A stretch of 64,000 nucleotides of DNA from SAR86 cluster bacterium SAR86E (GCA_000307935.1 AMWX01000002.1:124001-188000); one strand, 5' to 3'; shown: positions 1 to 8,731, numbered from the stretch's first letter. Notes: generated by a model from the letters alone, not told the origin. Numbers and translations are program-made.

Positions 1-654
1 TTATTAGAAGAGGAGACAAATGCATTAATTAAAGCAATGGGCTCCAAAGAAACGCCAACCTTATCTATAGTTGGAGGTTCAAAAGTGTCTTCAAAATTAG
101 ACGTCATTAAAAGTCTGTTGCATGTCTCCAATGAAGTGTTGACTGGAGGCGGAATTACAAATACTTTTTTAAAAGCGAGCGGGAATAATGTTGGAACCTC
201 TCTTTATGAGGATTCTATGATAGAGCATGCCAAGGATTTACTTGCAACTAAAAAAATATTATTGCCTGAAGAAGTGGTGGTAAGTAAAAGTATTGAATCA
301 AGCGAATCAAGAATCTGTACTGTTGATGGGGTTCAAGATCATGAGATGATACTTGATCAAATTCTAAGCCCAAAAGCCCGCGAAAAAATTGCGAAGGCAA
401 AAAAAATTATTTGGAATGGACCTGTTGGTGTATTTGAGAAAAAGCTTTTCTCACAGGGCACTCAAGAACTTGCTGAGGCAATTGCATCTTCAAATGCTTA
501 TAGTTTGGCAGGAGGAGGAGAAACTCTTCTAGCCATTAAAATGTTTACAGACAAAAGTAATATTTCATATTGTTCAACTGGCGGTGGCGCTTTTCTTGAA
601 TTCATGGAGGGAAAAGCGCTACCATCACTGTCTGCTTTAGGTTTTAAATTTTGA
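1..654 (+). CDS. pgk: Phosphoglycerate kinase, 3' part (5' end outside window)
   Basis: This is the C-terminal half of phosphoglycerate kinase, the glycolytic enzyme that makes ATP from 1,3-bisphosphoglycerate in the cytoplasm. The frame is open from base 1, so the gene is cut by the window edge; the ORF-track Met is internal. The visible part carries the nucleotide-domain motifs of the family: IVGGSKVSSKLDV, GGGITNTFL, WNGPVGVFE, the glycine-rich GGGETLLAI and the C-terminal STGGGAFLEFMEG. About 217 residues are present, against a usual total near 390. It ends 13 bases before the aldolase gene, giving a glycolytic/gluconeogenic pair that is probably co-transcribed. Confidence 0.95.
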   Translation, partial: LLEEETNALIKAMGSKETPTLSIVGGSKVSSKLDVIKSLLHVSNEVLTGGGITNTFLKASGNNVGTSLYEDSMIEHAKDLLATKKILLPEEVVVSKSIESSESRICTVDGVQDHEMILDQILSPKAREKIAKAKKIIWNGPVGVFEKKLFSQGTQELAEAIASSNAYSLAGGGETLLAIKMFTDKSNISYCSTGGGAFLEFMEGKALPSLSALGFKF

Positions 655-667
655 ATAGGAGAGAACC

Positions 668-1681
668 ATGTCATTAAATACACTAGAAGAAATAGCTAAT
701 TATATTGTTTCAGATGGGAAAGGAATTCTTGCGGCTGATGAGAGTAATCCAACTTGCGGTAAGCGCTTTGATTCTATAGGCGTTGAATCTACTGAAATTA
801 ATAGACGTGATTATAGAGAAATGCTTTTTAGAGCCAGCGGGATGCAAGATAATATTGGTGGCGTAATCTTATTTGATGAAACAATCAGACAGAGTGCTGA
901 AGATGGAACGTCGTTAGTTGAATTAATTAAAAGCCAAGGAGCCTTGCCAGGTATTAAGGTTGATAAGGGTCTAGCACCATTAGAATCTTCTCCTGAGGAA
1001 ACTGTGACCCAGGGACTGGATGGGCTTGATGAGAGATGTAAAGAGTATGTTTCGCTAGGAGCAAAATTTACCAAGTGGCGAGCAGTTATTAAAATATCTG
1101 AGAGTTTACCAACGGATGAGTGCATTGATGCAAACATGCAAGCGTTAGCAAAGTACGCAAAGATTGTTCAAAGCAATAATATGGTTCCCATGGTGGAACC
1201 AGAAGTTTTAATGGATGGAAGTCATACAATTGATCAGTGCTACGAGGCAACTAGCAAATCTTTAAGATCACTTTTTCAATGTTTAAATCAAGAAGGTGTG
1301 AATATTGCTGGCACTATCCTAAAACCAAATATGGTGACCTCTGGATCAACTGCAGAAAATCAAGCATCAGCGCAAGAAGTAGCCGAGATGACTGTTAAAT
1401 GTCTTAATGAGAATGTTCCTTCAGATCTTCCAGGCATAACTTTTCTTTCAGGTGGTCAATCTGATATTGATGCAACTGCTCACTTGGATGCAATGAATAA
1501 GATTGGTGGTTTTCCATGGAAGTTAAGCTTCTCTTATGGGAGAGCTTTACAGCAACCATCACTAAAAGCTTGGCTTGGTAAGGAAGAAAATATTCCTCTA
1601 GCTCAAGATGCTCTTTCGCATAGAGCTTTAATGAACAAGCTTGCCGCAAATGGCGCTTGGAATGCAAGCTTAGAAAAATAA
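668..1681 (+). CDS. fba: Class I (Schiff-base) fructose-bisphosphate aldolase
   Basis: This 337-residue protein is a class I aldolase of the animal/plant type, cleaving fructose 1,6-bisphosphate into two triose phosphates. The N-terminus has GILAADESNPTCGKR, the middle has KFTKWRAV and MVEPEV (acid/base Glu about 177), and the Schiff-base lysine lies in AGTILKPNMV at about residue 219. The C-terminal LSFSYGRALQ is also typical. The ATG has a good ribosome binding site (AGGAGAG, about 5 bases away). It follows pgk by 13 bases. Many gammaproteobacteria use a class II metal enzyme in the pgk-fba pair, so a class I enzyme here is a small departure. Confidence 0.95.
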   Translation: MSLNTLEEIANYIVSDGKGILAADESNPTCGKRFDSIGVESTEINRRDYREMLFRASGMQDNIGGVILFDETIRQSAEDGTSLVELIKSQGALPGIKVDKGLAPLESSPEETVTQGLDGLDERCKEYVSLGAKFTKWRAVIKISESLPTDECIDANMQALAKYAKIVQSNNMVPMVEPEVLMDGSHTIDQCYEATSKSLRSLFQCLNQEGVNIAGTILKPNMVTSGSTAENQASAQEVAEMTVKCLNENVPSDLPGITFLSGGQSDIDATAHLDAMNKIGGFPWKLSFSYGRALQQPSLKAWLGKEENIPLAQDALSHRALMNKLAANGAWNASLEK

Positions 1682-1692
1682 CCTTCATTCTT

Positions 1693-2130
1693 TTGCAAGC
1701 CTTAGCTCAGCGAGTATCATCTGCAAAGATACATATTGACTCCAAGGTTTATTCTTCAATCAATAGGGGAGTCTTGGCCTATGTCTGCTTTGAAAAAGAT
1801 GACAGCGAAGAGGTCATAGAAAAATTTATACATAAAATTATAAATTTTTCTTTTTTTAAAGGAGATAGAGGCGTAATGTCTGCAAGTTTAAAGGAGATAA
1901 AGGGAGAATTGATGATTGTCAGTCAATTTACTTTGTCTGCTGTAACGAATAAGGGTAACAAACCGAGTTTTCATAAGTCAGCAGGTGCTGAGAAAGCTGA
2001 AAATTTGTATGACTTATTGATCAAAAGGCTCAATGAATATCAAATACATTTTCAATCAGGGGTCTTTGGTTCTGATATGGATATTCATTCTGTAAATGCT
2101 GGACCTGTAACTTTTTCGTTTAAGATATAA
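1693..2130 (+). CDS. dtd: D-aminoacyl-tRNA deacylase
   Basis: Dtd removes D-amino acids mistakenly attached to tRNA. The family motifs are plain: SQFTLSAVT (catalytic SQFTL) and the C-terminal NAGPVTF (Gly-cisPro-type motif). The ORF track begins at an ATG at 1657 inside the aldolase gene, but the family N-terminus aligns exactly from the TTG at 1693 (MQALAQRV, compare MxALxQRV). That start gives 145 residues, the usual Dtd length, and places the gene 11 bases after the aldolase stop. I therefore prefer TTG, although no clear Shine-Dalgarno is visible for either start. Confidence 0.85.
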   Translation: MQALAQRVSSAKIHIDSKVYSSINRGVLAYVCFEKDDSEEVIEKFIHKIINFSFFKGDRGVMSASLKEIKGELMIVSQFTLSAVTNKGNKPSFHKSAGAEKAENLYDLLIKRLNEYQIHFQSGVFGSDMDIHSVNAGPVTFSFKI

Positions 2131-2134
2131 ATTT

Positions 2135-3307
2135 ATGAGCAATCAATTAGATAGTTTTGCAACGGAAGTTGATGGTTGGATTCAAGAAAATTGTCCTCAA
2201 TCAATGAGAACATCAATGCCTGTTTCTGAGCAGGTTTGGGCCTCCTCTGAGATTAAATTTCCTACTGCCGATTCTAAGAGCTGGTTTGATGCAATGGTAT
2301 CTAAAGGATGGTGCACACCAGAATGGCCGGTTGAATATGGAGGCGGAGGTTTATCTTTTGAAGAAGCAAAAATTTTACGAAGTCGCTTAAAGTTTTTTGG
2401 ATGTAGGCCAGCTCAAATAAATTTTGGCATTTCGATGCTAGGACCTGTAATTTTAGAATTCGGAACTGATGATCAAAAAAAAGAATTTTTACCAAAAATT
2501 TCAAGAGGAGAGATTTGGTGGTGTCAGGGGTTTTCTGAACCAGGGGCTGGATCTGATTTAGCTAATGTCTCCACCTCAGCAAAACTTAAAGGTGATGACT
2601 ACATAATAAGTGGATCAAAAATTTGGACATCTGAAGCCAATAAAGCCGACTGGATGTATTGTTTGGTTAGAACTGCTAAAACAGAAAAGAAGCAAGCCGG
2701 CATATCTTTTATTCTATTAAACTTGAAGCAACCTAACATTGAAATTAAACCAATTAAACTGTTGAGCGGCCAATCCCCCTTTTGCCAAGTTTTTTTTGAT
2801 GACGTTGTTGCTAAGGAGTCTCATAGAATTGCTAATGAAAATGAAGGCTGGAAGGTTGCAAAAAGACTCCTTGAATTTGAAAGAACCATGATGGCAGACC
2901 TTGGGAGTGAGGGAGCGGTTGATATTGAGCCGATTAAAACGTTTAAAAATACAGATGCCTTAAATGCACCTGGGCAAAAAAAACTTCATAAGAAAATAAT
3001 TAAGCATGAACTGCGAAATCATCTTATTGATTTAACAATGGCAAGAACTGGTATTGAATCAAAGAGTGGTTTTTCACCAGCAGCACTTACATTGAAATAC
3101 ATCAGCACAGAGGAAACTCAGGCAAGGTGGGAACTTAATGTAGCAAGTCTTGGTGCTGGCGGACTGGAGATCGTTGAAAAAAGCCATGGGCAAAAACAGG
3201 AAATTGCTAAATCCTTTTTCTACTCTAAGGCTTATACTATCGCTGGAGGAAGCTCTGAAGTTCAACTAAACATCATTGCAAAACATATATTAGGACTGCC
3301 AACATGA
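2135..3307 (+). CDS. Acyl-CoA dehydrogenase family flavoprotein
   Basis: A 390-residue FAD-dependent acyl-CoA dehydrogenase that should introduce an alpha-beta double bond into an acyl-CoA. The N-terminal helical domain has PEWPVEYGGGG, the flavin/substrate region has CQGFSEPGAGSDLANV and SGSKIWTSEA, and the C-terminal helix has the flavin-binding motif IAGGSSEVQ followed by a C-terminal ILGLP. The substrate is not predictable; the absence of a classic YEGT motif is normal for the branch with GGSSE. The ATG lies 4 bases after dtd, and its stop overlaps the next gene by four bases (ATGA), so it is in the same transcript. Confidence 0.9.
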   Translation: MSNQLDSFATEVDGWIQENCPQSMRTSMPVSEQVWASSEIKFPTADSKSWFDAMVSKGWCTPEWPVEYGGGGLSFEEAKILRSRLKFFGCRPAQINFGISMLGPVILEFGTDDQKKEFLPKISRGEIWWCQGFSEPGAGSDLANVSTSAKLKGDDYIISGSKIWTSEANKADWMYCLVRTAKTEKKQAGISFILLNLKQPNIEIKPIKLLSGQSPFCQVFFDDVVAKESHRIANENEGWKVAKRLLEFERTMMADLGSEGAVDIEPIKTFKNTDALNAPGQKKLHKKIIKHELRNHLIDLTMARTGIESKSGFSPAALTLKYISTEETQARWELNVASLGAGGLEIVEKSHGQKQEIAKSFFYSKAYTIAGGSSEVQLNIIAKHILGLPT

Positions 3308-3915
3308 CAATCAAAAAAATATCCATATTTTGTGGTGCCCATCTTGGGAAATCACCAGATTATAAAATTGCTGCGCAGCAAATAGGAAAAGCGATGGCTG
3401 AAAAAGGCCTGGAAGTAATCTTTGGTGGAGGCAATGTGGGTTTGATGAAAGTTGTTGCAGATACTGCCATTGAGAATGGCGGAAAAGCTACTGGCATTAC
3501 ATTAAAGTCACTGCATGAATTTGAACTTACAAACCCGAATATTAATGAAACTATAATTACACATTCTCTTTTTGAAAGAAAAGAAATATTTTTAGATATG
3601 AGTGATGCTTTTATTGTGTTGCCTGGAGGCGTTGGCTCTATGGATGAGCTTCTTGAGGTTATGGTCAGCAATCAACTCGGAGGAATCAATAAGCCTGTTG
3701 GCTTGTTAAATATTAATGGCTACTATGATGGTTTTCTGAGCTGGTTACAGCATTCCGTTGATGAAGAGTTTGTTTCGCTTGAAAATCAGAATCAAGTTCT
3801 TGTTCATAATGATCCAAAAGAATTATTAGAATTGGTGCTATCAGCCGAAATGCCATCTTCAGATAAATGGATAGAAAGGCTTAATGTTGATTTTAGCAAG
3901 ATACCGAAAGATTAA
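3304..3915 (+). CDS. LOG family (TIGR00730) nucleoside 5'-monophosphate phosphoribohydrolase
   Basis: This 203-residue Rossmann-type protein belongs to the LOG / lysine-decarboxylase-like family. Its studied members release the base from N6-modified or ordinary nucleoside monophosphates. GGGNVGLM lies near residues 41-48, the catalytic PGGVGSMDEL near 107-116, and an FERKE segment near 90 corresponds to the family HERK region. The start overlaps the acyl-CoA dehydrogenase stop as ATGA, so translation is probably coupled. Its 3' end overlaps the end of tatC on the other strand by four bases. The bacterial role is usually nucleotide salvage; actual cytokinin production is not implied. Confidence 0.88.
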   Translation: MTIKKISIFCGAHLGKSPDYKIAAQQIGKAMAEKGLEVIFGGGNVGLMKVVADTAIENGGKATGITLKSLHEFELTNPNINETIITHSLFERKEIFLDMSDAFIVLPGGVGSMDELLEVMVSNQLGGINKPVGLLNINGYYDGFLSWLQHSVDEEFVSLENQNQVLVHNDPKELLELVLSAEMPSSDKWIERLNVDFSKIPKD

Positions 3916-4628
3916 TTTTTTTCATCTTTTGAGACCAAAAGACCTATTTCAAATAGAAGCCACATTGGTAATGCTAAGAATAGTTGAGAAAAAATATCTG
4001 GCGGCGTCAAAAACATTCCAATAATAAAAAAACTAATAATTAAATATGGCCTCATATTTTTGATGCGATCTTTTGACACCAATCCAGTGGTGATAACCAA
4101 GAAGGTTGCCACAGGAATCTCAAAAGCAAACCCAAAAGCAAAAAAAAGTTTTAATACAAAATCTAAATATTTATTTATGTCTGTCATTACCTGGATTGAA
4201 TCTGGAGCAGAGGACATGAAAAAACCAAGGATGATAGGATTGACAACAAAATAAGCAAATACAATTCCTGTATAAAAAAGCACTATTGAAGTCAGAATTA
4301 GAGGACCCACAAACGCCCTTTCTTTTTTATATAAACCAGGAGAAATAAACCCCCAAAGCTCTAGAAAAAAATAAGGCACCGATATGATCAAGGCTGAATA
4401 AATTGTAATCCTCAATGGTGCAAGAAATGGAGAGGTCACTTCAGTTGCAATCATGCTGCTACCAGCAGGCATCAACTCAATTAATGGTGCTGAGATAAAA
4501 GAGTAAATGTAATTAGTAAATGGCAAACAGCAAACTAGGATTATGCCTGTAAACAAAAACATTCTAATTATTCTTGAGCGTAATTCTTTCAAATGCTCCA
4601 TGAATGTCATGTCATTTGGATTGGCCAT
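3912..4628 (-). CDS. tatC: Twin-arginine translocase subunit TatC
   Basis: TatC is the multi-spanning inner-membrane receptor that binds twin-arginine signal peptides and exports folded proteins. The 238-residue protein starts with the family motif MTFMEHLKELRSRI, has about six hydrophobic segments, and contains FAFGFAFEIPVATF, in which the conserved membrane Glu lies. The start codon overlaps the tatB 3' end by 17 bases. TatC closes the minus-strand run rsgA-ubiE-ubiJ-ubiB-tatA-tatB-tatC. A likely client, the PhoD-like phosphatase with a KRRQALK signal, lies about 5 kb away. Confidence 0.96.
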   Translation of the reverse strand: MANPNDMTFMEHLKELRSRIIRMFLFTGIILVCCLPFTNYIYSFISAPLIELMPAGSSMIATEVTSPFLAPLRITIYSALIISVPYFFLELWGFISPGLYKKERAFVGPLILTSIVLFYTGIVFAYFVVNPIILGFFMSSAPDSIQVMTDINKYLDFVLKLFFAFGFAFEIPVATFLVITTGLVSKDRIKNMRPYLIISFFIIGMFLTPPDIFSQLFLALPMWLLFEIGLLVSKDEKN

Positions 4629-4857
4629 CTTCTTCCTTTTTAAACTCTTCCATTTTTAGCTCATTAAAAATATCTTGCTTCAAATCTTCAGCACCAATAT
4701 CCCTTTCAACGGACGATCTAAATTCAAAAAATTTGTTCTGGAATCTGGTAAAAGTTTTAATTACAGATTTTATGAATCCTGGAAGCTGATCAGGGCCAAT
4801 AACTAGTATCCCAACCACTAGGATAATTAGAATTTCAAGAAATCCAATCTGTAACAA
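4612..4857 (-). CDS. tatB: Sec-independent translocase protein TatB
   Basis: TatB pairs with TatC to form the Tat substrate-receptor complex. The 81-residue protein has the diagnostic N-terminus IGFLEILIILVVGILVIGP, a transmembrane helix followed by the conserved GP hinge, then an amphipathic and charged tail. The start codon is TTG: the sequence M-L-Q-I-G-F aligns with the family M-F-D-I-G-F, and no ATG exists in that position. It lies 3 bases after the tatA stop, so it is translated from the same message. It is shorter than the E. coli protein (171), as in many compact genomes. Confidence 0.93.
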   Translation of the reverse strand: MLQIGFLEILIILVVGILVIGPDQLPGFIKSVIKTFTRFQNKFFEFRSSVERDIGAEDLKQDIFNELKMEEFKKEEDGQSK

Positions 4858-4860
4858 TTT

Positions 4861-5046
4861 TTATTGATCGTCTGATTTAGACTCAGTATCTTTGGCTGAG
4901 ACATCATCTTTTATAGCTTTTTTAAAACCTTTAAGGCCTTCTCCTAGATCTGAACCCATTGTTCTAATCTTTTTGCCGCCAAATAAAATGAGTATAACCA
5001 CTAGTATGATTAATATTTGCCAAAAACTTATTCCACCTATTCCCAT
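4861..5046 (-). CDS. tatA: Sec-independent translocase protein TatA
   Basis: TatA forms the oligomeric element that opens a passage for folded Tat substrates. The 61-residue protein has a short N-terminus (MGIGGISFWQ), a single hydrophobic helix ILIILVVILILFGGKK with the family FGGKK hinge, and the amphipathic GLKGFKKAIKD helix. An ATG start lies 16 bases from the end of ubiB. It heads tatABC, downstream of the ubiquinone genes, the common gammaproteobacterial arrangement. Confidence 0.95.
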   Translation of the reverse strand: MGIGGISFWQILIILVVILILFGGKKIRTMGSDLGEGLKGFKKAIKDDVSAKDTESKSDDQ

Positions 5047-5062
5047 AATTAACTCCTGGTCC

Positions 5063-6631
5063 CTATGCCAACATTATTCCCATTAGAATCATAATAATAC
5101 CCATGAGTGTAAGTATAATTATATTTTGCCATTTTCGCTGGTTTTGCAGACTTGCTTCAAGATTTTTTATGAGATCAATATTTTTTTTCCCATCGTTTGC
5201 AATAAACTTGATGTTATCAAGCAAGTTAAAAATTTCACCTGGTAAAGAAGAGGCCTTATCTAAAATTTCATAATGATTATCCTCTAGAAATTCTTTGAGC
5301 TTAAGCGGGCTGAATTGCTTATCAATCCATTGATCAAGGTAGGGCTCTGCAAGACCCCAGAAGTTAAGATCAGCATATATTTCTCTTCCCATGCCCTCTA
5401 TATGTATAAGTGTCTTTTGCAAAAGTATTAAAGAGGGCTGAACCGTTAAACCGAATTGCCTTGTTGAATCAAACAAATAAAGCAATAAATTTCCAAATTC
5501 AATTTCTGATAGCGGTTTTTCAAAAATGGGCTCACAAGTGGCTCTTAAAGTTTGCTCTAAATCTGCTTTGTTAGTTTGACTAGATACCCATCCAGCACCA
5601 ATAAATAACTCAGATAGTTTGTTGTAATCTTGTTTTAATGTAGCTTGCAACATTCTTGCTAAATTGTATTGATCGTCTCTACTTAAAGACCCCACTATGG
5701 CGCAATCAATTGCTATATAGCTTGGTTGAGTTACATTAATCTTGCTAACAAAAATATTTCCTGGATGCATATCAGCATGAAAAAAATTATCTCTGAATAC
5801 CTGATCTAAAAATATCTTTACCCCATTCTCTGCAAGGGTTTTTCTATCTATGCCAAGCTCATCCATTGCATTAATATCTGTGCATGCTAAACCATCAATT
5901 TCTTCAAGGGTTAAAACATTAACTGCGGTATGATCCCAAAACACTTTTGGTATAAATAATAAACTCGAATCTGAAAAGTTTTTCTTGGTTACAGTAGTAT
6001 TCGCTGCCTCAACTTTTAAATCTAGCTCTTTGTAGATTGTTTTTTCATAGTCACTAATCACATCCTTTAATTTGAGCCTGTCACTTTCTCTATAAAAGAG
6101 GTTGATTAAGAAGCCTCCAGCCTTCATTACCCTAACATTTCTGCTAACTTGCTTTTGAATCCCAGGCCTTAAGACTTTAATTACAACTTTTTCAGATGTG
6201 CTTTTTAGTTTTGCTCTGTGAACTTGAGCCAGCGACGCAGCCGCCAAAGGCACATCTTCAAATTCATCAAAAACATCATAAATTTTAATTTTTAGGCTCT
6301 CTTCAATTATTTCTTTAGCTTGCTTGGTTGAGAATGGAGTGCATTGATCAGTTAAGCCTTTTAGGTAAGAAGCTATTTCAATGGGTATTGCATCTGTTCT
6401 TGTTGATAGTAGCTGGCCAAATTTTATGAACATAGGGCCTAAGCTTTCTAAAAAATTTCTAATTCTTAACCCATGAGGGATTTTTCTATTAATGATAAAA
6501 AAAGGATTTAATAACCCCATTGCTTTAATAGCAAAAGAACTGCTGTTATCAATGGGTATGTTTACAATGCCATACCTAAAAGCTTGAAACAGAATTTTCA
6601 AGCAATCTAGAGCTGAAAGTAGAATATTCAT
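5063..6631 (-). CDS. ubiB: UbiB, ADCK/ABC1-family kinase-like ubiquinone biosynthesis protein
   Basis: UbiB is a membrane-attached, atypical kinase-like ATPase needed for ubiquinone synthesis. The 522-residue protein shows the KxGQ motif (KFGQ near 70-73), the alanine-rich nucleotide loop AAASLAQVH, HADMHPGNIFV as the catalytic loop, and DCAIVG in place of a DFG motif. The C-terminus has a very hydrophobic stretch (IIILTLMGIIMILMGIMLA), the expected membrane anchor. Its ATG overlaps the ubiJ stop by one base (TAATG). The ubiE-ubiJ-ubiB order is the standard gammaproteobacterial operon. Confidence 0.96.
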   Translation of the reverse strand: MNILLSALDCLKILFQAFRYGIVNIPIDNSSSFAIKAMGLLNPFFIINRKIPHGLRIRNFLESLGPMFIKFGQLLSTRTDAIPIEIASYLKGLTDQCTPFSTKQAKEIIEESLKIKIYDVFDEFEDVPLAAASLAQVHRAKLKSTSEKVVIKVLRPGIQKQVSRNVRVMKAGGFLINLFYRESDRLKLKDVISDYEKTIYKELDLKVEAANTTVTKKNFSDSSLLFIPKVFWDHTAVNVLTLEEIDGLACTDINAMDELGIDRKTLAENGVKIFLDQVFRDNFFHADMHPGNIFVSKINVTQPSYIAIDCAIVGSLSRDDQYNLARMLQATLKQDYNKLSELFIGAGWVSSQTNKADLEQTLRATCEPIFEKPLSEIEFGNLLLYLFDSTRQFGLTVQPSLILLQKTLIHIEGMGREIYADLNFWGLAEPYLDQWIDKQFSPLKLKEFLEDNHYEILDKASSLPGEIFNLLDNIKFIANDGKKNIDLIKNLEASLQNQRKWQNIIILTLMGIIMILMGIMLA

Positions 6632-7128
6632 TAATTTATTAAAACATGCTCAAGTCTATCAAGCCTTATCGAAACATCTCTTAAAGATCTCAGAACTCTA
6701 TTCACTTCACCTTCATGTAATGGAGATTCTTCTTGCTGTGATTGGTTTGACATAATTTTTCTCAGCATCAATGCCGGGATATCTCCAAAATATTTGAATA
6801 CTAAAAGCTCTAAATCTATTTCAATATTTGCTAAAGCACCTAACAGTATTACCGCGCTTTCTACATCACCTGAAATAGATTTTGTTTGAATCTGTTTATT
6901 GTATAAAGCATTCAAAGCTGAAAAAATATTGAGCTTAAGTGAAAAGTTTGGATTTGGGTATTCAATGAAATTACAGCTTCGAGAGTTATCACTTAATGAA
7001 ATTGAAAATTTCGTAACAGAATCAATCTCAATATTAAAATTAAGGGGGTACAGATTCTTAATTTTGATCAAAAATCCAGGAGATAAATATTCTATTTCTT
7101 TCAAAAATTTATCTAAAGATATGCGCAT
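6631..7128 (-). CDS. ubiJ: UbiJ, SCP2-domain ubiquinone biosynthesis accessory factor
   Basis: This 165-residue protein sits exactly in the ubiJ position between ubiE and ubiB. Sequence conservation in this family is weak. What can be seen is an SCP2-like lipid-binding part, including the segment SGDVESAVILLGAL, which resembles the SCP2 sGD..aa..l pattern, and a C-terminal helix LRDVSIRLDRLEHVL typical of UbiJ. In E. coli UbiJ scaffolds the soluble Ubi complex and binds isoprenoid intermediates. The assignment rests mostly on synteny plus these patterns. It overlaps ubiB by one base and follows ubiE by 3 bases. Confidence 0.85.
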   Translation of the reverse strand: MRISLDKFLKEIEYLSPGFLIKIKNLYPLNFNIEIDSVTKFSISLSDNSRSCNFIEYPNPNFSLKLNIFSALNALYNKQIQTKSISGDVESAVILLGALANIEIDLELLVFKYFGDIPALMLRKIMSNQSQQEESPLHEGEVNRVLRSLRDVSIRLDRLEHVLIN

Positions 7129-7131
7129 TTT

Positions 7132-7866
7132 TTATTTCGCCTTATGGATTGCAACAACTCCGTTTACAAGATTATAGAACTTGCATTCTCCGAAGCCTGA
7201 ATCGACAACCATTTCATTTAATGTTTCTTGATCAGGATGCACTCTTATCGACTCAGCAAGGTATTCATAGCTTTCAGAATCATTTGCTAAAAGCTTGCCT
7301 AACTTAGGAATGATATTAAATGAGTACCAATCATAAACCCTAGAAAATAAAGAGTTTGTGGGTTTTGAAAATTCTAAAACCAACAAAACACCACCAGGTT
7401 TTAAGACTCGTTTCATCTCTTTAAGCCCTTTTTGCTTATCAGTGAAATTTCGGAGTCCAAACCCAACGGTCACTAGATCAAAAGTCTTATCTTTGTAAGG
7501 GAGGCTTTCTCCAGAGGCTAGGGCAAAATTGCAATTTTGAAAGAAGTTTTCGTTTATTGCACGATCTTTTCCTAGGGCAAGCATTGATTCATTAATATCT
7601 GTTACATGCATTGATACAGATTTAAATTTTTTATTTATTAATTTGGGAATATCAGCCGTTCCACTTGCAATATCAAGAACAACAGAGCCTTCACTTAACT
7701 CAGACAGCTCAATAAGAATTTTTTTCCATAGTCTGTGCATGCCAAATGACATAGCATCATTCATCAGATCATATTCTTCCGCAACAGAATGAAAGACTTC
7801 TCCAACATGCTGAGATTTTTTGTCAACATCGACTTCCTTAAAGCCAAAGTGTGTTTTTTCATTCAT
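7132..7866 (-). CDS. ubiE: UbiE, demethylmenaquinone/2-octaprenyl-6-methoxy-1,4-benzoquinol C-methyltransferase
   Basis: UbiE transfers a methyl group from S-adenosylmethionine to the quinone ring in ubiquinone (and menaquinone) synthesis. The 244-residue protein begins with the family opening KTHFGFKEVD and contains VFHSVAEEYDLMNDAMSFGMHRLW, the SAM-binding LDIASGTADIP, VGFGLRNFTD and LKPGGVLLVLEFSKP, all hallmark UbiE motifs. It overlaps rsgA by 8 bases and precedes ubiJ by 3. Confidence 0.97.
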   Translation of the reverse strand: MNEKTHFGFKEVDVDKKSQHVGEVFHSVAEEYDLMNDAMSFGMHRLWKKILIELSELSEGSVVLDIASGTADIPKLINKKFKSVSMHVTDINESMLALGKDRAINENFFQNCNFALASGESLPYKDKTFDLVTVGFGLRNFTDKQKGLKEMKRVLKPGGVLLVLEFSKPTNSLFSRVYDWYSFNIIPKLGKLLANDSESYEYLAESIRVHPDQETLNEMVVDSGFGECKFYNLVNGVVAIHKAK

Positions 7867-8731
7867 TTATTTCTCTATTGCTTAAAAAGATAAAATTATT
7901 GTATCTACTTTCTTCAATATCACCATTTTTGAGTGCAGCCATAACCTCACAACCTGCATCAGCTTGATGAGAGCAATTTGGAAAAGCGCAGTTTAAAGAA
8001 TAATTGATAATCTCAGGAAATCCTAAAATAATCTCCTTTGGTTTCAAATGATCAATACCAATATCTCTAACTCCTGGAGAATCAATAATTTTCATTTGAT
8101 CGGTATGATAAAGAGTAGAAACAGAGGTGGTGTGAACACCTTGATTATTAGAAAGTGCTTTTGATAATATTTCTTTTCCTGTAATGGCTGAAGTCAAAGT
8201 AGACTTTCCAGAGCCAGAGTTACCAACAAATATGGTGGTTCTTTTTGAAAGATATATTTTTAATTCATCTACATTGATAAATAGTTTTGCAGAAATTTGA
8301 AAAGTCTTGATTCCTAAGCGTTCATAGATTTTTTGATCTTCCCTGAATGCGCCATTTGGCAATAGATCTATTTTGTTAAAAATTATGAAAGGTTCTATCG
8401 AGGCAATTTTTGAAATCGTTATCCATTTATCAATAAACTCAAGATTTGTTTTAGGATTTTTGGTAACCAAAATACCAATGTGTGAAATATTTGCAGCTAT
8501 TGGTTTTTTAACCTTTTCCTTTGATTTATAGAGAGCGGTGATCCTATCTAATCTCTTAATAACCAACCCTTCAGAGCTATTACTCACAGAAGATAACTCT
8601 ATCTCAACCAGATCGCCGACAACAAGATTAATTCTTCCTTGAATTTTGCATTTGAATTCTTTGCCTTCAGATACTACGCAGCATGAGTTAGAGTAGAACT
8701 CAACTATTTGACCGATTTGAAGTTTTAACAT
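7859..8731 (-). CDS. rsgA: RsgA, small-subunit ribosome assembly GTPase
   Basis: RsgA is a circularly permuted GTPase that tests maturation of the 30S decoding centre. The protein has an N-terminal OB fold, FNKIDLLP (G4) before the P-loop GNSGSGKSTL (G1), DSPGVRDIG (G3), and a C-terminal zinc-binding segment CAFPNCSHQADAGC. The order G4-G1-G3 shows the permutation. The ORF track starts at a GTG at 8749, but the ATG at 8731 has GAGG five bases upstream and gives the expected N-terminus (MLKLQIGQIVEF), so I use it (290 residues). Divergent from orn, with 42 bases between the two starts. Confidence 0.93.
   Translation of the reverse strand: MLKLQIGQIVEFYSNSCCVVSEGKEFKCKIQGRINLVVGDLVEIELSSVSNSSEGLVIKRLDRITALYKSKEKVKKPIAANISHIGILVTKNPKTNLEFIDKWITISKIASIEPFIIFNKIDLLPNGAFREDQKIYERLGIKTFQISAKLFINVDELKIYLSKRTTIFVGNSGSGKSTLTSAITGKEILSKALSNNQGVHTTSVSTLYHTDQMKIIDSPGVRDIGIDHLKPKEIILGFPEIINYSLNCAFPNCSHQADAGCEVMAALKNGDIEESRYNNFIFLSNREINE

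Noticed and set aside
811-1137. 108-aa minus-strand ORF within the aldolase gene
   Set aside because: The aldolase frame is full-length with all motifs; the opposite frame shows no family signature.
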